From Eutreptiella sp. 'Long Island Sound 2002' (Eukaryota > Euglenozoa > Euglenophyceae > Eutreptiales > Eutreptiaceae), in contig OZ038378.1 in assembly GCA_964036045.1 (NCBI GenBank), positions 38,193,228 to 38,257,227 on the forward strand: 64,000 bases of DNA, given 5' to 3'. Under the pieces are notes generated by a model. The model did not search any database, was not told where the DNA came from, and saw only the letters and a program-made list of their open reading frames with translations. Each line of letters starts with the position of its first letter. Position 1 is the stretch's first letter. The translations under genes and the position numbers were made by a program. This document shows positions 30,906 to 42,810 of this stretch, piece after piece.

Positions 30906-31718
30906 TTGACACATATTCCATCGGTCCCTTTGCTGCTCATCAAACACGGAACCTGAACAGAAGATGCAGAGTATGTGGCACGTTACACATCTTCTGTGCG
31001 ATGTTGATGTCAGATGTCTGACATGATTGTGTGATACTGTGTCAGTACACAATGCTCAGGTGCAATGAATTCCAGCACACACAAGTTTCAGTGGAGTAAA
31101 ACCCATCAAACTTGAATGCAACATTTTTCAGTGAAAAAACGAAAAAAAATTTCCATCTCAGATTGCAATTTTTACACCCCTCGGCTACCTTGCACCCCCA
31201 AGGCTAAGGTAGTTGGGGTCTCCGAATTTTGGAAGAGAGTGCCTGGGGCCTCTTCAAGGGGAATCTAGTCTAAAAGTAGTGCGCAATGCAGGCGCAGTGC
31301 AAAGATCCCCCCAATCATGCTTCTTGCCCCCCCCCCCCCCCCGCCCTAGCTCTGGGGCACGCGTAGCCGGAGTCCAATGCGGACATTGCAATTTGACCGT
31401 TGATGCCCCCTTTGCACAAGCACGGGCTTGTCCAAGCACGGAGTGGGCGCTGGATTGCTATTTTCAGGACCTTCTAGGACTGCTGTTTTCATGGTTTTCA
31501 AGCAGGGTGGGGTGTGTTTGACGCACTTGTAGAGGGAAAGGTGAGCTCATTCATACCTCCATTGTGCATTCTGCTCATAACAACATCATACCAGACATTG
31601 TGGGGGCGCACTTAGCACAGTGCGCACGCAAAGCAAGCACAGTGCAACTATTTGGGCATGTGGACGTACTAGGGATCCATACTTTGTGATACCAGGGGGA
31701 CATCATTGTTCTTTGAGA

Positions 31719-31892
31719 GCAGGTTTTGATGCTTCTTCCACATTTGGGATATGGGTTTTTTGGAGTTTCACCTAGTTTCACACATTTCTACCCTTTTTCA
31801 CACTTTTTTGCTCATTTCCATCACATCCACTCTTACCTCGGTGGATTTCTCCCCACCACGGGATCTCCAGAAGGCAGAGGTGATGTATCAAT
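31719..31892 (+). repeat. Dispersed direct repeat, copy 2
   Basis: It begins GCAGGTTTTGATGCTTCTTC and ends CTCCAGAAGGCAGAGGTGAT, about 983 bp downstream of copy 1. Identity is roughly 80% by eye. Confidence 0.7.
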
Positions 31893-33061
31893 GTTGTTCC
31901 CCCCAACCCATCATGGGAAACCCAAGTAGGCACGGCTGATGTCGGACCTCAAGATCATGATCAAGGCCGAGGGACAATCCAGCATCCTCTCCAAAGTGCT
32001 GTATCACGTCCAAGTACTATAACCGAACGTGACCTCACGGGCTTGATCAACGCCAAGGGTCCTTCGTGCTAGCCAAGACGTACCATGTAGTCATCCCAAG
32101 ACGGCTAGAAAGGATATCCTTAATTAGTGCCCTAAAGGTTTTGATTAAATCCTGCAGGTTTTGGAGTTGGAAAACAAGACCACAGCGGCAAGTAGAGCAT
32201 GAACAAGATATGGATCGAATCAATGAATAGTTTTGAAATCCAATGTATCACAGAAGGGCCGGAGATAGACAATGCAAGCTTAAGTACAAAGATTCAATCA
32301 CAAAAGGATAAAACAAATGATCTTTATATGAAAAATTGACATTAGTTTGGCCTCAAAAATGGTCTCAAGCACTTCATGTGCACATTTTGACATGCAATGG
32401 AGTAGGTTAGGAATCTGGGGCATGTAGGTTGCTCCAGACACAAGATATGACTTGGCCAGCATGGCCATGCAACTTAATTCAAAAACAGTTAAAAAGTAGG
32501 TCCACAATAAGTAGGCAAAACCATTGAGTACAGGGGTCCCTGGGTGGGAGACCACTACGCTTAACCAACAGGGCCCAAGGCATGAAATGCCTATTTTATT
32601 TCGGTATTACCCCCATGAAGGAAGATACCTCTGCTCACCTGAGTGGTAGGGGTGACCTTCAGGGGGGGCTAGGGTTATAACCCTAGTTACCTTGAAAAAT
32701 GTACTAAAAACTCAAAAAGAGTGATTAAAAAGATTAAGTGTTAGTTTTCATAACTTCCCAAGGTTTAGGGGGGGCTCGGCCTGGATCACATACCCCAAGA
32801 AAGACATGGTAGTTACTTTTTCTTAATACCCCTTACAGTACTAGTTGATCAAGCTAGTAGGACCAAGGAAAAAGGGTCGAATTACCCTGAAATTACTTTA
32901 GAAAATCCCTCAAACCAGCATATGACGTTCTCATTACTTCATAGAAGCTTATCACACTGTAGGTACCCTCGAAAAGCAGTGTAATGTACCGCGAATGATC
33001 TCTTTTCAATGGGGCATTCCTCAAAAGTCGCCAGCGTGCGGCGAAAACCTTTGGTAAAAAT
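31893..33061. other. No gene seen
   Basis: The sequence is AT-richer. At about 32525-32575 a minus-strand TGGTTAAGCGTAGTGG box resembles a tRNA A box, but I could not find a matching B box, so it is not called as an RNA. Confidence 0.35.
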
Positions 33062-33135
33062 TTTGGGGGTAATGGGGTTTGAACCCCGGACCTCCTCCCT
33101 AGAGTGTACATGCTTGCTCACTAGGGTATTGTCGA
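33062..33135 (-). tRNA. tRNA-like sequence (pseudogene or SINE head)
   Basis: On the minus strand, CCCTAGTGAGCAAGCATGTA resembles a D-arm/A-box region. AGGAGGTCCGGGGTTCAAAC plus CCC gives a T-arm with a B box (GGTTCAAACCC) and a four-pair G/C stem. A matching 5' acceptor strand is not evident, so a functional tRNA is unlikely. A pol III-derived SINE head or tRNA relic fits better. It ends exactly where the 797-bp duplication starts. Confidence 0.45.
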
Positions 33136-33930
33136 ACGGTCTAATGCGGACGGCGATTGCTGTATAAATAGCCTTTTAGTAAACGTCCTGACCAAAGGCC
33201 AGGGTGGAGCAATACTCCCAATGGAGGGCACAAACCTCTAGGAGCCGAAAAAAATAGAAAATGGAACCAACAGGGAGTGAATCCTGAGGTTTAGCGAAAG
33301 GGTTAGCGATTTAAGAAGTGAAACCGCTAAAATCTGACGAAAAGACGTTAAAAATCGTCATTTGTAGTCCAAAACTTAAAGTCGCAGACAAGCGCAACTG
33401 AGCCGTGCTCAGAAGAAGAAGTTAGGAAGGCAAATGGCACCTCTGAAAGAGGGTATGAGCCGTGGTTCTTAAAGCTGTTAAAAGAAATTTTTGCATGGTT
33501 GCATCAAAAATTTTATAAACTTTAGGAAAAAGAGTTTAACAGACAACCGCACAACACAACAAGCAGACAACCCGCCTCTCAAGTATGTTACCGTCATGCC
33601 ACACACATGCATTGCTTTCTCGTCGTTAGTTTCGTTAAAACGCTAGGGTAGTTACCGCTGCGTTCGTTGGGGGTTTGGGTGTTCACCTCTCTTGCTCTCA
33701 CAGGTCGAACAAGGAATGAAAGGTATGTTAGTCGAATGGAGCATGCAACGCGCACATAGGGTTAGAGTATGCGTTGTGCTCACGATGCATGTGCCTCATC
33801 CAGGCATCCACACGTTGTAGCACTTCCCCTGTGCATTCACCCACTCCTTGCTTTTCTTCACACGTCCAAAGAAAGTGCTTGCTCGTGCCTCCATCGCCGT
33901 TGCGTTGACATAGGTAACATAGGTAACATG
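33134..33930 (+). repeat. 797-bp direct repeat, copy 1
   Basis: It starts GAACGGTCTAATGCGGACGG and carries CTGTATAAATAGCC (TATA-like, about 33171-33184), then a long A-rich stretch and a Cys/His-containing short frame. It is directly followed by copy 2, with about 95% identity by eye. No flanking gene explains it. A tandem duplication of a promoter-like or LTR-like unit is possible. Confidence 0.8.
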
Positions 33931-34705
33931 GAACGCTCTAATGCGGACGGCGATCGCTGTATAAATAGCCTTTTAGTAAACGTCCTTACCAAAGGCCAGG
34001 GCGGAGCAATACTCCCAATGGAGGGCACAAACCTCTAGGAGCCGAAAAAAATAGAAAATGGAACCAAGAGGGATTGAATCCTGAGGTTTAGCGAAAGGGT
34101 TAGCGCTTTAAGAAGTCAAACCGCTAAAATCTCACGAAAGGACGTTAAAAATCGTCATTTGTAGTCCAAAACTTAAAGTCGCAGACAAGCGCAACCAAGC
34201 CGCTCCCAGAAGAAGAAGTTAGGAAGGCAAATGGCACCTCTGAAGGAGGGTATGAGCCGTGGTTCTTAAAGCTGTTAAAACAATTTTTTGCATGGTTGCA
34301 TCAAAAATTTTATAAACTTTAGGAAAAAGAGTTTAACAGACAACCACACAACACAGCACGCAGACAACCCGCCTCTCAGGTATGTTACCGTCATGCCACA
34401 TGCATGCATTGTGTTCTTGTCGTTAGTTTCGTTAAAACGCTAGGGTAGTTACCGCTGCGTTCGTTGGGGGTTTGGGTGTTCACCTCTCTTGCTCTCACAG
34501 GTCGAAACAGGAATGAAAGGTATGTCAGTCGAATGGAGCATGCAACGCGCACGTAGGGTTAGAGTATGTGTTGTGCTCACGATGCATGTGCCTCATCCAG
34601 GCATCCACACGTTGTAGCACTTCCCCTGTGCATTCACCCACTCCTTGCTTTTCTTCACAGGTCCAAAGAAAGTGCTTGCTCGTGCCTGCTTCGTAGTTGC
34701 GTTAA
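33931..34705 (+). repeat. 797-bp direct repeat, copy 2
   Basis: It starts GAACGCTCTAATGCGGACGG and has the same TATA-like box at about 33968-33980. It loses similarity near 34700, after TTGCGTTAACATAGG. Confidence 0.8.
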
Positions 34706-36930
34706 CATAGGGTTGTTTAAAACGCTAGGCCTCGTTTTGCGTTGTGCTGTTGTTCGTCATTTCACTACTTTTTTTCCTGTAGCACACAAGGGTAGCAGTG
34801 CATAACACACACCATGCATTAATCGCTTAGGGTTGTTTATGAATCGCCGTCGGGTTGTTTAAACGCTTAGGGTTCCTCTTGCGTTCGTTGTCCTTCGGCA
34901 TACACATGATGCATGGTGAGTAAGGTTAGTAAGCCTAGGAGGAGCTCACCTTCTAGTTGAGTTTCGTTGCGTTTGGTTAAATTGTAGGAAAAATTGCTGT
35001 CCTTCGCCCCCCTTCCTTGCATGCTGCATGATCCATTAAAGGGCTGTAGGCCACGCGCTGTGCACGTGGTAAACCTCTTGTTTAGGTTACCCAGAGCTCT
35101 GCCCTACGGTTCTATAAGAGAACGGGCGGAGTCCTTAAGTTTGCTTGCTTGATAGTGTTGTTCTGGAATAGCGTATTATTTTCCTGTCAAAGACCCGTAT
35201 ACTACGGCGAGGCAACATAGGTTCCTCCGTCTAGAACAGTCCTCCATTTGCCTATGCTTTCACGTGGGAAAGGGAGGGTGAAGCGTGCAGCAGCAGTTGC
35301 CTTCGGCAACTTCCCATTTTTCGTCCAGCCTAAAAAGGGCGCTGATCACACAATCAGAATGGGTCAATGAACGACTTCATTGAGAACAAACCTTACAACA
35401 CGCTGTGCGCTCAAACAATGCACCTCTCCCTCCAAGCCCTATCAGGGAAACACGTGGAGGTGTCCCTGGCAGGCTATAGTTGCCTAGCGGCGCTGTGTTC
35501 CCTTGCAACGTCACAGGGGAGCCAATAGGGCTCGTGACATCTTTGACATTGCCACCTAGTAGCTTGTGTAGGGGTTAGGGTCAGCAGGCCTGGTAGGGAC
35601 TGAGTGCGGTTGTACTCACGCTGCCTTCAAAGGCTGGTGCTAGCATCAGTGTGTGTAGTGTAGTGGTGTCCCCTGCTCCACGTGCTTTTCCTCGCGGGCA
35701 GCGGAGTATGTTAGTTTTTGCCCATCAGAAAAATAGGCGTTTTGTATGCCCTTAGCACACTTGGCCACCCCTCCCCTCTAGTAGGTAGGGCTTTTGCTGT
35801 TTCCCCCAAAGGTTAGGCGCCAGCACAGAAATTGGGCGCCCTAGGAGTGGTAATAGTACCTGACTAGGACCTTCGGTCCGACATCAGCGAAGCCCGAAAG
35901 GGAGCCATGCCGGGGAGAGAAGTGGGACACACACAGACATACTCAGCACACTTAGGGGTATGGTAACACCGCCAAGAAGAGTAGAACCCCATGGGTCTGG
36001 ACAAGTTAGGGGTCCTAACTGTGGGCACGCTTGCCCCCCAAGGAGGGTGGACACACCTTGCTTCACAGCACGTTGCTTGTCATTTGGCCCTGGTCTAGGA
36101 AGCCACCGCTTTTCGTTGGCTCTCCAAGGTCATAACATTGGGGCATGTAACATGCAACACGTGGTCAACAAGGCTGACACTCGCTGGGTGGCCGCAAACC
36201 TGATTAGCGGCCACCTGGTTCACGCTGGTAACCATAGGCATAGGACGGCAGGGCACCTAAAGCAGCGGATGTGCAGGTGTTTGGAAAACCGATCCCGATT
36301 GAGGGAGGACTCAGTACAATCATTGAAACTGGAGCTCTACCGGAGTCCTGAACCTGTCCTGGTACACACTGATTAGGTCTAGTTGTCAGCACAAGAGTCC
36401 TCACCGCCCCTGGGAGGTTAGAAAAAAGAGGGGGTTGCGTGTAAAGGGCCTCAACGGTGAGTTCCAATGGGGGGGAATCTGTTCACGTTGGCCGGCATGT
36501 TCAGGTGACCTGCAGTTGAGGTGGTCGTATGGAGGTGGGCAGCCCGGACTGATCCGACCCCACGGGTACCTAGTCCAGCGCGTGGGCGCGTTCTTGGTAC
36601 TACACTGCACGGATGAATGTGTGGTGGGGGGCTGGGGCAATCGGACTCACCGACCATTGGGCTGCAAACAAGATAAGCGGCCTGGTGGTGTTCCTATGAT
36701 CTTCAGTGTTGCTTCTCTCTTGGTGAGGGGGAAGTGTACCTGCAGGGGGAGCAAATACTCCTGCAGGGGAGGCCCGAAGGAGACTCCCAACAGGAGGAGG
36801 GGAAATTGGGGGTATACCACCGCCTCCTGAAGCTGGCAACCTCCTCAGTTTGGTTAGGCACAATAAATAGATAGGCACAAGGAGATTGGTTTTTCTTCTT
36901 ACGCTGGGACACGGTCTCAGCACGGGTTAG
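34706..36930. other. Non-coding region, possibly gypsy LTR or untranslated sequence
   Basis: No credible gene. TTCTATAAGAGAACGG at about 35110-35125, followed by a C/T-rich start-like region, resembles an LTR promoter. GTTTAAACGCTTAGGGTT motifs recur at 34713, 34843 and 34857. It lies just downstream of the minus-strand gypsy pol and could include its 3' untranslated region and LTR, but I could not pair it with a second LTR. Confidence 0.35.
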
Positions 36931-37266
36931 TCACAGTACCTCGTTGTTATCAATGAGGTAGGAACAAAAGACGGGGTTGATACTACCGTCGAAATGGATG
37001 AAGGCAGATATGGGTTCCCAGGTTGCCTCAGAAACTCCATAGCCCTCCCAAAGGGTGAGGAATTTCCAACCCTGTTTATACTCGCGGCGGGCTATACCTG
37101 CCACTACGTAGTATCCATTGACTGCCATTTCTTCGGCAGTCAAGTCCTCAAGTTGGTCAGCCTCTTCAGGTGAGGCTGCGTTCTGCTGGTCCATTTTCTC
37201 GACCTCTTTGTCGCTTAGGCGCCACTCATCCCAGGACAAGTCATCGGGGGAGTGGTAGTGCCTCAA
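36931..37266 (-). pseudogene. Gypsy C-terminal chromodomain
   Basis: The frame reads NGYYVVAGIARREYKQGWKF and then LTLWEGYGVSEATWEPISAF. This matches the chromodomain pattern Y-V-E-I---R---Y-VKW-GY---TWEP, with the aromatic cage residues Y, W and W in place. Chromodomains at the end of gypsy integrases direct integration to modified histones, a known property of chromoviruses. It follows the integrase core after a break at about 37390-37267. Confidence 0.7.
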
Positions 37267-37389
37267 CTGTTTAGCAGCACAGAGTAGTTCACCAGCTAGA
37301 CGTGGGCTGCACCCGACATGGATCCTACATCCATCTATCCTGATGATATGATAGGGCCCAAAATAGGGGTCCTGTAGGCAGTTACGCGG

Positions 37390-38022
37390 CTAGGAGGGTA
37401 GTCGTGAGTGGTGAACCAAAACAAGGTCACCAACCTTAAAACTGGGGGGTCGCCGTAGGCGATTCCGTCGGCTCAGTTCACGTTCACGGATGTGTCTCAG
37501 GTTAGTTCTAGCCTGGTTAGCCATAGACTGCTTGTGCTCTAGCCAATCCCCAACGGGGCTCTTGAAGTCCTCAGTAAAGGGGGTTCCAAAGAACCAAGCA
37601 GGTCGTCCTCCATGAAACAGCTCGTAGGGGGTGAAACCCGTAGATGACCTTCCCTGAGGGTTCATGGTTAGCACTGCCCATGGCAGTAGCCGTACCCAAT
37701 CTTCCGTACGTTCCTGCTTCATCGGGATTCTCAGGTTCTGCTCCACCACACGGTTCTGTCTCTCGCATAGAGGGTTAGACGTGTGAGTATAGGGCACCCC
37801 TGTGGTCACCTCAACATTGAGGGCGTTCAATACACGCTTGTACCATCTTGTGTCACTGCGGATGCGTACATCTTCGTCAGAGTGCACCTGTTTAGGTGCC
37901 CCGTATGGCTCGAACCTTTGTTCGACCAACATTTTTACAGTTTGCTCACCTGTAATTTTCTTATTGCAAGGAAACACACGGGTGAAGCGTGACAGGCCAC
38001 AGGTTACCACTAGGCAGCTATC
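37390..38022 (-). pseudogene. Gypsy integrase core
   Basis: The DDE triad is visible. The first Asp is at the end of the preceding frame (YVDFIHSLP, about 38050), the second is in QVHSDEDVRI and the Glu is in NPLCERQNRVVEQNLR. The C-terminal GPY/F-like SFKVGDLVLVHHSRLPS is present before a stop. A TAG at about 38023 splits it from the RNase H frame although the sense continues directly (DSCLVVTCGLSRFTRVFP). Confidence 0.8.
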
Positions 38023-39333
38023 CTAGCCACCAAAGCGAGGTAGGCTGTGGATGAAATCCACGTAGAGGAGAGAGTTAGTACAATAGGGTATGGGTAAGCT
38101 GGCAATCAGTCCCCTATCCCTACTATCACTCTGCCTGCTGGCATGACAGCCACAAGCATCAACAATGGTCTGCATGCGAGACCTCAGTTCAGCCAGGGTT
38201 AGACTGGAGTAGAAACATTCACGGAAGAAGTCCACTGAGCGATTAGCGCCAGTGTGACCTGAGCTGAGATGGGACCACTGTAGACACCCATCGAGTCTTG
38301 CCTCAGGCACAACCGTACGATCCTCGTAGAAGAGGTATTGGTTATTCTTATACCACTGGTGCCCGTCTATGACACGGGGTTCGAGACCAGTGCTGAGGGT
38401 CTGGAGAATATGTGTTTGTTCTGACTGATAGTGGGTTAGACTCCAACCCTCGAGGATTCTAGCCGTACGCATAGACAGGTCCAGTTGGACGTCCATGCGC
38501 TGGAAAGCCTCTTTGGCAAGAGCCTCAGAGCTCTCACCAATAAGCGCATCGAAGTTGTTGCGCGATATGTAGTCAGACAATTCGTTTTTTACACCAGGGG
38601 TATGGCGGACGGTTAGTCTGAACTGACTGAGGTAAGTCCACCATCGTTTTAGTTTTGCTTTCTTTGGTGGTGGGCCCTTCTGAAAGGACTTCACTGGTTC
38701 TTGGTCACAGAGCCAGACAATAGGGTTAGATCTCAATAGTCGGGACTGTGAGGAGAGCACCAATATACCGGCGAGGAGTTCCTGGCCGTAGGTACTGTAG
38801 TTGGAACGCGCCTGTTTCCATTTCCAGTTCCAGTGACCAAGTGGCACCTGTCGCCACTCACTGGCGGGATAGTCGTGTTTTAGAGAACCATCACGGTTCA
38901 AACCTGAGGTTGGATAATGGCAATGGGTTGGCTCAGCTGGGTTAAGCGCTTGCCATTGGTAAATTGTTCCACCCCCCCCTTCATCACTGGCATCAGTGAT
39001 CAGGACAATCTGACCCTTAGGGCGAGCTACCCCCGGGCAGTTGGAGGATGCGATTTTCTTCTTCAACTCCCCGAAACACTCCTCCTCTCTGGCGGTGCAC
39101 CTCCAGGGGGTAGCTTTCTTTATTAGGTCAGTGAGTGGGGCAGAAGAGTAAGTAAAATTGTGGATGTGTGGCCAATAAAGGTTACGGGCGCCCATAAAAC
39201 TCGTCACCTCGTGTGGACCCTTCTTAGGGTCATCGCGAGTCTGCATGTCCTGCAGGGGCTGCATCTCAGACGCGGCTGGTTTCCACCAGCCATATCTGAC
39301 ATCGAAACTAAAGTACTCCATCTCCTCTTTCAA
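38023..39333 (-). pseudogene. Gypsy RT thumb, RNase H and integrase zinc-binding region
   Basis: A 436-codon open piece. It starts in the RT connection (FMGARNLYWPHIHNFTYSSA, LTDLIKKATPW). RNase H follows with IVLITDASDEGGGG (first Asp), YSTYGQELLAGILVL (Glu) and IVWLCDQEPV (Asp), then HTPGVKNELSDYISR (final Asp). Integrase begins with a zinc-finger-like SGHTGANRSVDFFRECF and ends at YVDFIHSLPRFGG. The catalytic residues are present, so the damage is recent relative to the Helitron. Confidence 0.8.
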
Positions 39334-40135
39334 AAACTCGCATTTTTCGAGCTTGATTCGGAGATGATTCTCTTGTCAAACAGTGAAAAACTCACGGAGG
39401 AGGAGGACATGGTCCTTCAGGGTCTTGTTACCCAAACTCACGTCATCGATGTGAGCCTCCATCTCAGCCCCTCAAGAAATCAACTCTTGTACTAGAGGCC
39501 TGCGCCTCAGTAGATACACATTTTTGTTCATCAGTTCTTGGAAGAGTGCCGGGGCGTTAGCTACCCCAAAAGGCATGACCTTCCATCTGAGTACACGACC
39601 CTTAGGGGTTATAGATGCCAGCAGCTACTGAGTTGCGGCGGTTAGGTCAACCTGCCAGAAACCACTGCGTTTATCCTTTTAGGTTTTATACCTGCATTGT
39701 GCAATACGCTCAAGGATTGTTTCCATGTTAGGAATACTCCCAGAGTGGTTCTGGGCTTTCTTATTGACCTCACCATAGTCAACAACCTGTCGCAGGGCAG
39801 TCGATCCAGGTTTAGCAACCAGGAAGCACGGACTGCAGTGATGGGGGTAGTCCCCTTTCTTATATTCCTCTACGAGCCCAGCATCAATACATTCCTGGAT
39901 CTTGCGCTCGATTTCCTCAACCTGTTCCTGAGGAGCGGGGTACGGACGACGTCTCCCTCGCGCTTTCTCAAACTCAGTTTTTAATTTCAGGTCCATCTGG
40001 ACCAGTTTTTTGCAGGATATGGGAGGCGGCAAGGCGCCGAAGACCTCCTCAAAGGTTAGAAGCAGTTTCTTCAGTCGAGGGTCAAGGTTCAGAAGTAAGG
40101 AAAAGTGCTTTTCCAATGCTTTAGGGTATACTTTA
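39334..40135 (-). pseudogene. Gypsy reverse transcriptase fingers and palm, with stops
   Basis: The part at 39679-40116 includes YPHHCSPCFLVAKPGS and LRQVVDYGEVNKKAQNHSGS, the conserved opening of gypsy RT. The palm, at 39334-39680, is broken by several stops. The YxDD position reads AHIDDVS (about 39450), so the aromatic is replaced by His. The 5' side ends at the junction with the plus-strand LTR near 40135. Confidence 0.75.
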
Positions 40136-40137
40136 GT

Positions 40138-40884
40138 TGTATTACAGGTGCTCTAAGCACTCATGCATTTTTATCTTAGTATTGGCCCAACCAAAATGGG
40201 TGATAACACATTTTGACCTATGGAACCAAACACTAGATCAGGATATTGTGTGGACCCCTTAATCCCCAAGCTATAGGCACTAGAACAGCTTTTCCTGGGT
40301 TGCTGAGGCACTAACATACTGAGGGCAGAGCCTATGAGTTTCTCTATGTTTTCTCATGAATTCTTAGCTATCCTAGTGGTATGCTCCCTAGGGGGCTGGG
40401 GCACCTCTTTTTGAGAGGTCCTTGGTTCAATACCCAGCCAGCCTAGCTAAGTAGAAATATCCCATGTGACATGGTAGTGAACTCAGCGCCACAAGCCATG
40501 CCACCTCAGCACCTATGGGACCCAAAAACAAAGAGTGCACATCTCTAGATGGCACTGTGGATGGGAGTGAGCCCTTGGGGCAGTTTTCCGATCAGGTTTT
40601 CTCAAACATGTAAAATATTTCATCCTGAGTTGCAATGTATGCTAATTGCTGTGGTCTATTGTTGATAGTTGTCTTTATCTAACTCTTTGTGACTGCAGCC
40701 CTTCATGCTTTGATCCTGATAATCTTCTACTTGCTTATCTCTGGCTTGGGTTATCCTGGAGTGGTTGTATTTCCACAATAAAACATTTTCCTCATCACAA
40801 ACAAGCAGCAGGAACCCTACACCAGCAGCAAGCAGCAGGAGAGGCACAACAAACACACAGTGTTGAAATCACTATAAAGCTTTC
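40138..40884 (+). repeat. Presumed 5' LTR and leader of the plus-strand gypsy element
   Basis: It is bounded on the left by the point where minus-strand RT coding sequence stops (about 40135; a TG lies at 40138) and on the right by a primer-binding site. It contains an AATAAA at about 40779. No second LTR is in the window, so the extent rests on context only. Confidence 0.45.
40367..40445 (+). tRNA. tRNA-like sequence inside the presumed LTR
   Basis: TAGTGGTATGCTCC resembles an A box and TTGGTTCAATACCCAG a B box in a T-arm (GGTTCAATACC), 38 bp apart. The middle CACCTCTTTTTGAGAGG forms a stem. The acceptor stem is weak. It is probably a SINE or tRNA relic rather than a functional tRNA. Confidence 0.4.
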
Positions 40885-40896
40885 TGGTAGCAGAGG
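40885..40896 (+). promoter_or_regulatory. Primer-binding site, initiator-Met-tRNA type
   Basis: TGGTAGCAGAGG differs at two positions from TGGTATCAGAGC, the site complementary to the initiator tRNA-Met 3' end used by many plant-type LTR retroelements. It sits 86 bp before the gag ATG. Confidence 0.6.
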
Positions 40897-40981
40897 CAGA
40901 CAGTCTCTGCGTACCGGCAGCAACCCCGTGCCGTACACCCAGTGCGCAGAGATCTGTCATATATAAGCAAGAACGGCGAAT

Positions 40982-42768
40982 ATGGACACAAAGAAGGAGG
41001 ACACCGACGTGAGGACAGCGCCTGAGGCACCAGCAATGCCAGCACCCGGTGAACCTGGACCTGGACCTAGCGCTGTACCTTCGGTGCCCTTACATCGGCC
41101 AGTGGACGTGGCGGATGATTCGCTGGAAGGACTTCAGTCGGCCTTCCTTGCCCTCTCAGTCGAGGAAGTGGACACCAATCCTGTGAAGAGAAAGAGAGAG
41201 AGAGAGAAGGATGCTGGAGAAAGCATGGCAGACGAAGGAGTAGACCATGGGCACGACCCGATGAGCGAGTCGACCTTGGAGGGCGCACCAAGCGCTTCTG
41301 GCCTCCACGCATCACCCTCTCCTACAACCACCACACTGCCAACTCCAGACCCAGCCGCTACAACATCCACTCCCATAACCAACCCGCCTATGGCTGAGGG
41401 CACAGGCTTTACTGGTATGCCTACCTACCCTACCACTGCGTTTCCGGAGGCAACTACTACCAGTGAGCCGGAGCCTCCAGTTCTGCGCCGCGATGGTATG
41501 CGGCTGACTATCACCATCCTCTACCCGCTACGGGAGCCTATGTGGATGTTCCTGGGTATGCAACCTTGAGTGGGCTGAGGAGAGGACCTGAGTCATGCGG
41601 GAGCAGGAGTAGAGGATCGGGGAGATCCTCCAACAGGTCCCTGACGCGATCAGAGATAAAAGAGGCTCTCCAAGGAGCCACCTCTGAACTTGTGGTCGAT
41701 CTCACTCAAGAGATTCGGGCTAAACTAGAGCCCCTGATTCCGCCCCAGGCGTCACCTACCACGGTGGGAATGTCACCCCATCGAGTACAGGCTCACCACC
41801 TGGTGGCAGGGTTGACAAACACCCCGGGGTGCCTGAGGAGGCGACCAATGCCGACCCCTGCAGCGATACCGAGAAGCCCTTTTGTGCCGAGGACGGCCCA
41901 GCCACCCTACAGCCACGTGGGGAATTCTACGAGAGCCGAGCTGGACCGGCTGGGGCTGACAGCCCTGAGGGCAATGGTGGACGTGGAGCCCTATGGCTCC
42001 AGTGACCTAGGCGGAGACCCCTCTGACGATGAGCCGCCTTCAATGACTTCTGCTTCGCCCTCGGAGGACGACGACCCTGAGGACCCCGAGATCCCGAGAG
42101 GGCGGAAGAAGAAGAGGATGAGGAAGACCAAGCGCCCTGAGGGACGCAGGTCTCAGGAGGCTAAGGCCATTGCCACCTCCAAGATCGTGGTGAACCTGCC
42201 TGAGTTCACAGGCAAAGACCTCAGCGAGTTCGCTGAGAATTTCTGCCGGTTCCTACGATTGACCGGCCAAACCCACGCTAGTGGACGGGTCAAGTGCAAT
42301 CTGCTCCTGCAGTGTTGCAAGACCAAGTACCTGGAGAAGCAGGTCAAGCAGATCGTCACTAAGTCCGCCACCTTTGCCAACGTGTTGGTTGCCTTGGAGA
42401 GGCAGTACCCGACCTATGAAACCGACCCCTCCATCAGGGCCGAGATCCAGAACCTGCCCGTACTGCCCAACAACCCCAAACCTGGCAGGGTCTCTGAGAT
42501 ATTGGCTTACCTGGATCACTGGGCTGGACGATTGAGGCCCGGTTCCTACAGCAGCGACGACCTGCTTTTCTGGTTGGTGGCTAAGCTCCCTCGAGAGCTG
42601 TGGGACGAGTGCCGTTCAACGGCAGAGCGCAAGGCTAGAGCCCTCCACTACAATGATTCATGTGTACTACTCCTGGAGCTAGCGCTGGAGAAAGAAAGCG
42701 ACCAGCACCTGAACAACTACCGTACTCGAGGGGGAGGCTCTGGAAGCCAAGGCAAAGGGTACCAATAA
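40982..42768 (+). pseudogene. Gypsy gag (matrix/capsid part), frameshifted
   Basis: The ATG at 40982 opens a 195-codon Pro/Glu/Thr-rich N-terminus. Its frame closes at 41569, while the sense continues from about 41542 in the next frame for about 400 codons. A basic linker (RGRKKKRMRKTKRPEGRR) leads into a capsid-like helical domain (NLPEFTGKDLSEFAENFCRF, LLQCCKTKYLEKQVKQIV, LVALERQYPTY, LPRELWDECRSTAERKARAL) of the Ty3 gag type. It ends at an in-frame TAA (42766-42768), after which the same frame resumes with the nucleocapsid part. Gag packages the element RNA into virus-like particles. Confidence 0.7.
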
Positions 42769-42810
42769 TCCAGACCTGGACAGGGGACTACCCCCAAACA
42801 CGCCCGTATC

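Larger units (their letters stand above)
36931..40135 (-). mobile_element. Truncated Ty3/gypsy element (chromovirus-like), minus strand
   Basis: Minus-strand order is RT, RNase H, integrase, chromodomain, as in Ty3/gypsy elements of the chromovirus type. Gag and protease are missing: the coding sequence stops abruptly at about 40135, where the 5' LTR of an oppositely oriented element begins. Stops separate the four open pieces, so the element is inactive. Confidence 0.8.

Noticed and set aside
32520-32600. Possible tRNA or 5S fragment
   Set aside because: An A-box-like TGGTTAAGCGTAGTGG is present, but no clear B box or fold was found.
33134-34705. The pair of 797-bp repeats as LTRs of one retrotransposon
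   Set aside because: The copies are adjacent with no internal region, and no primer-binding site or polypurine tract lies between them.
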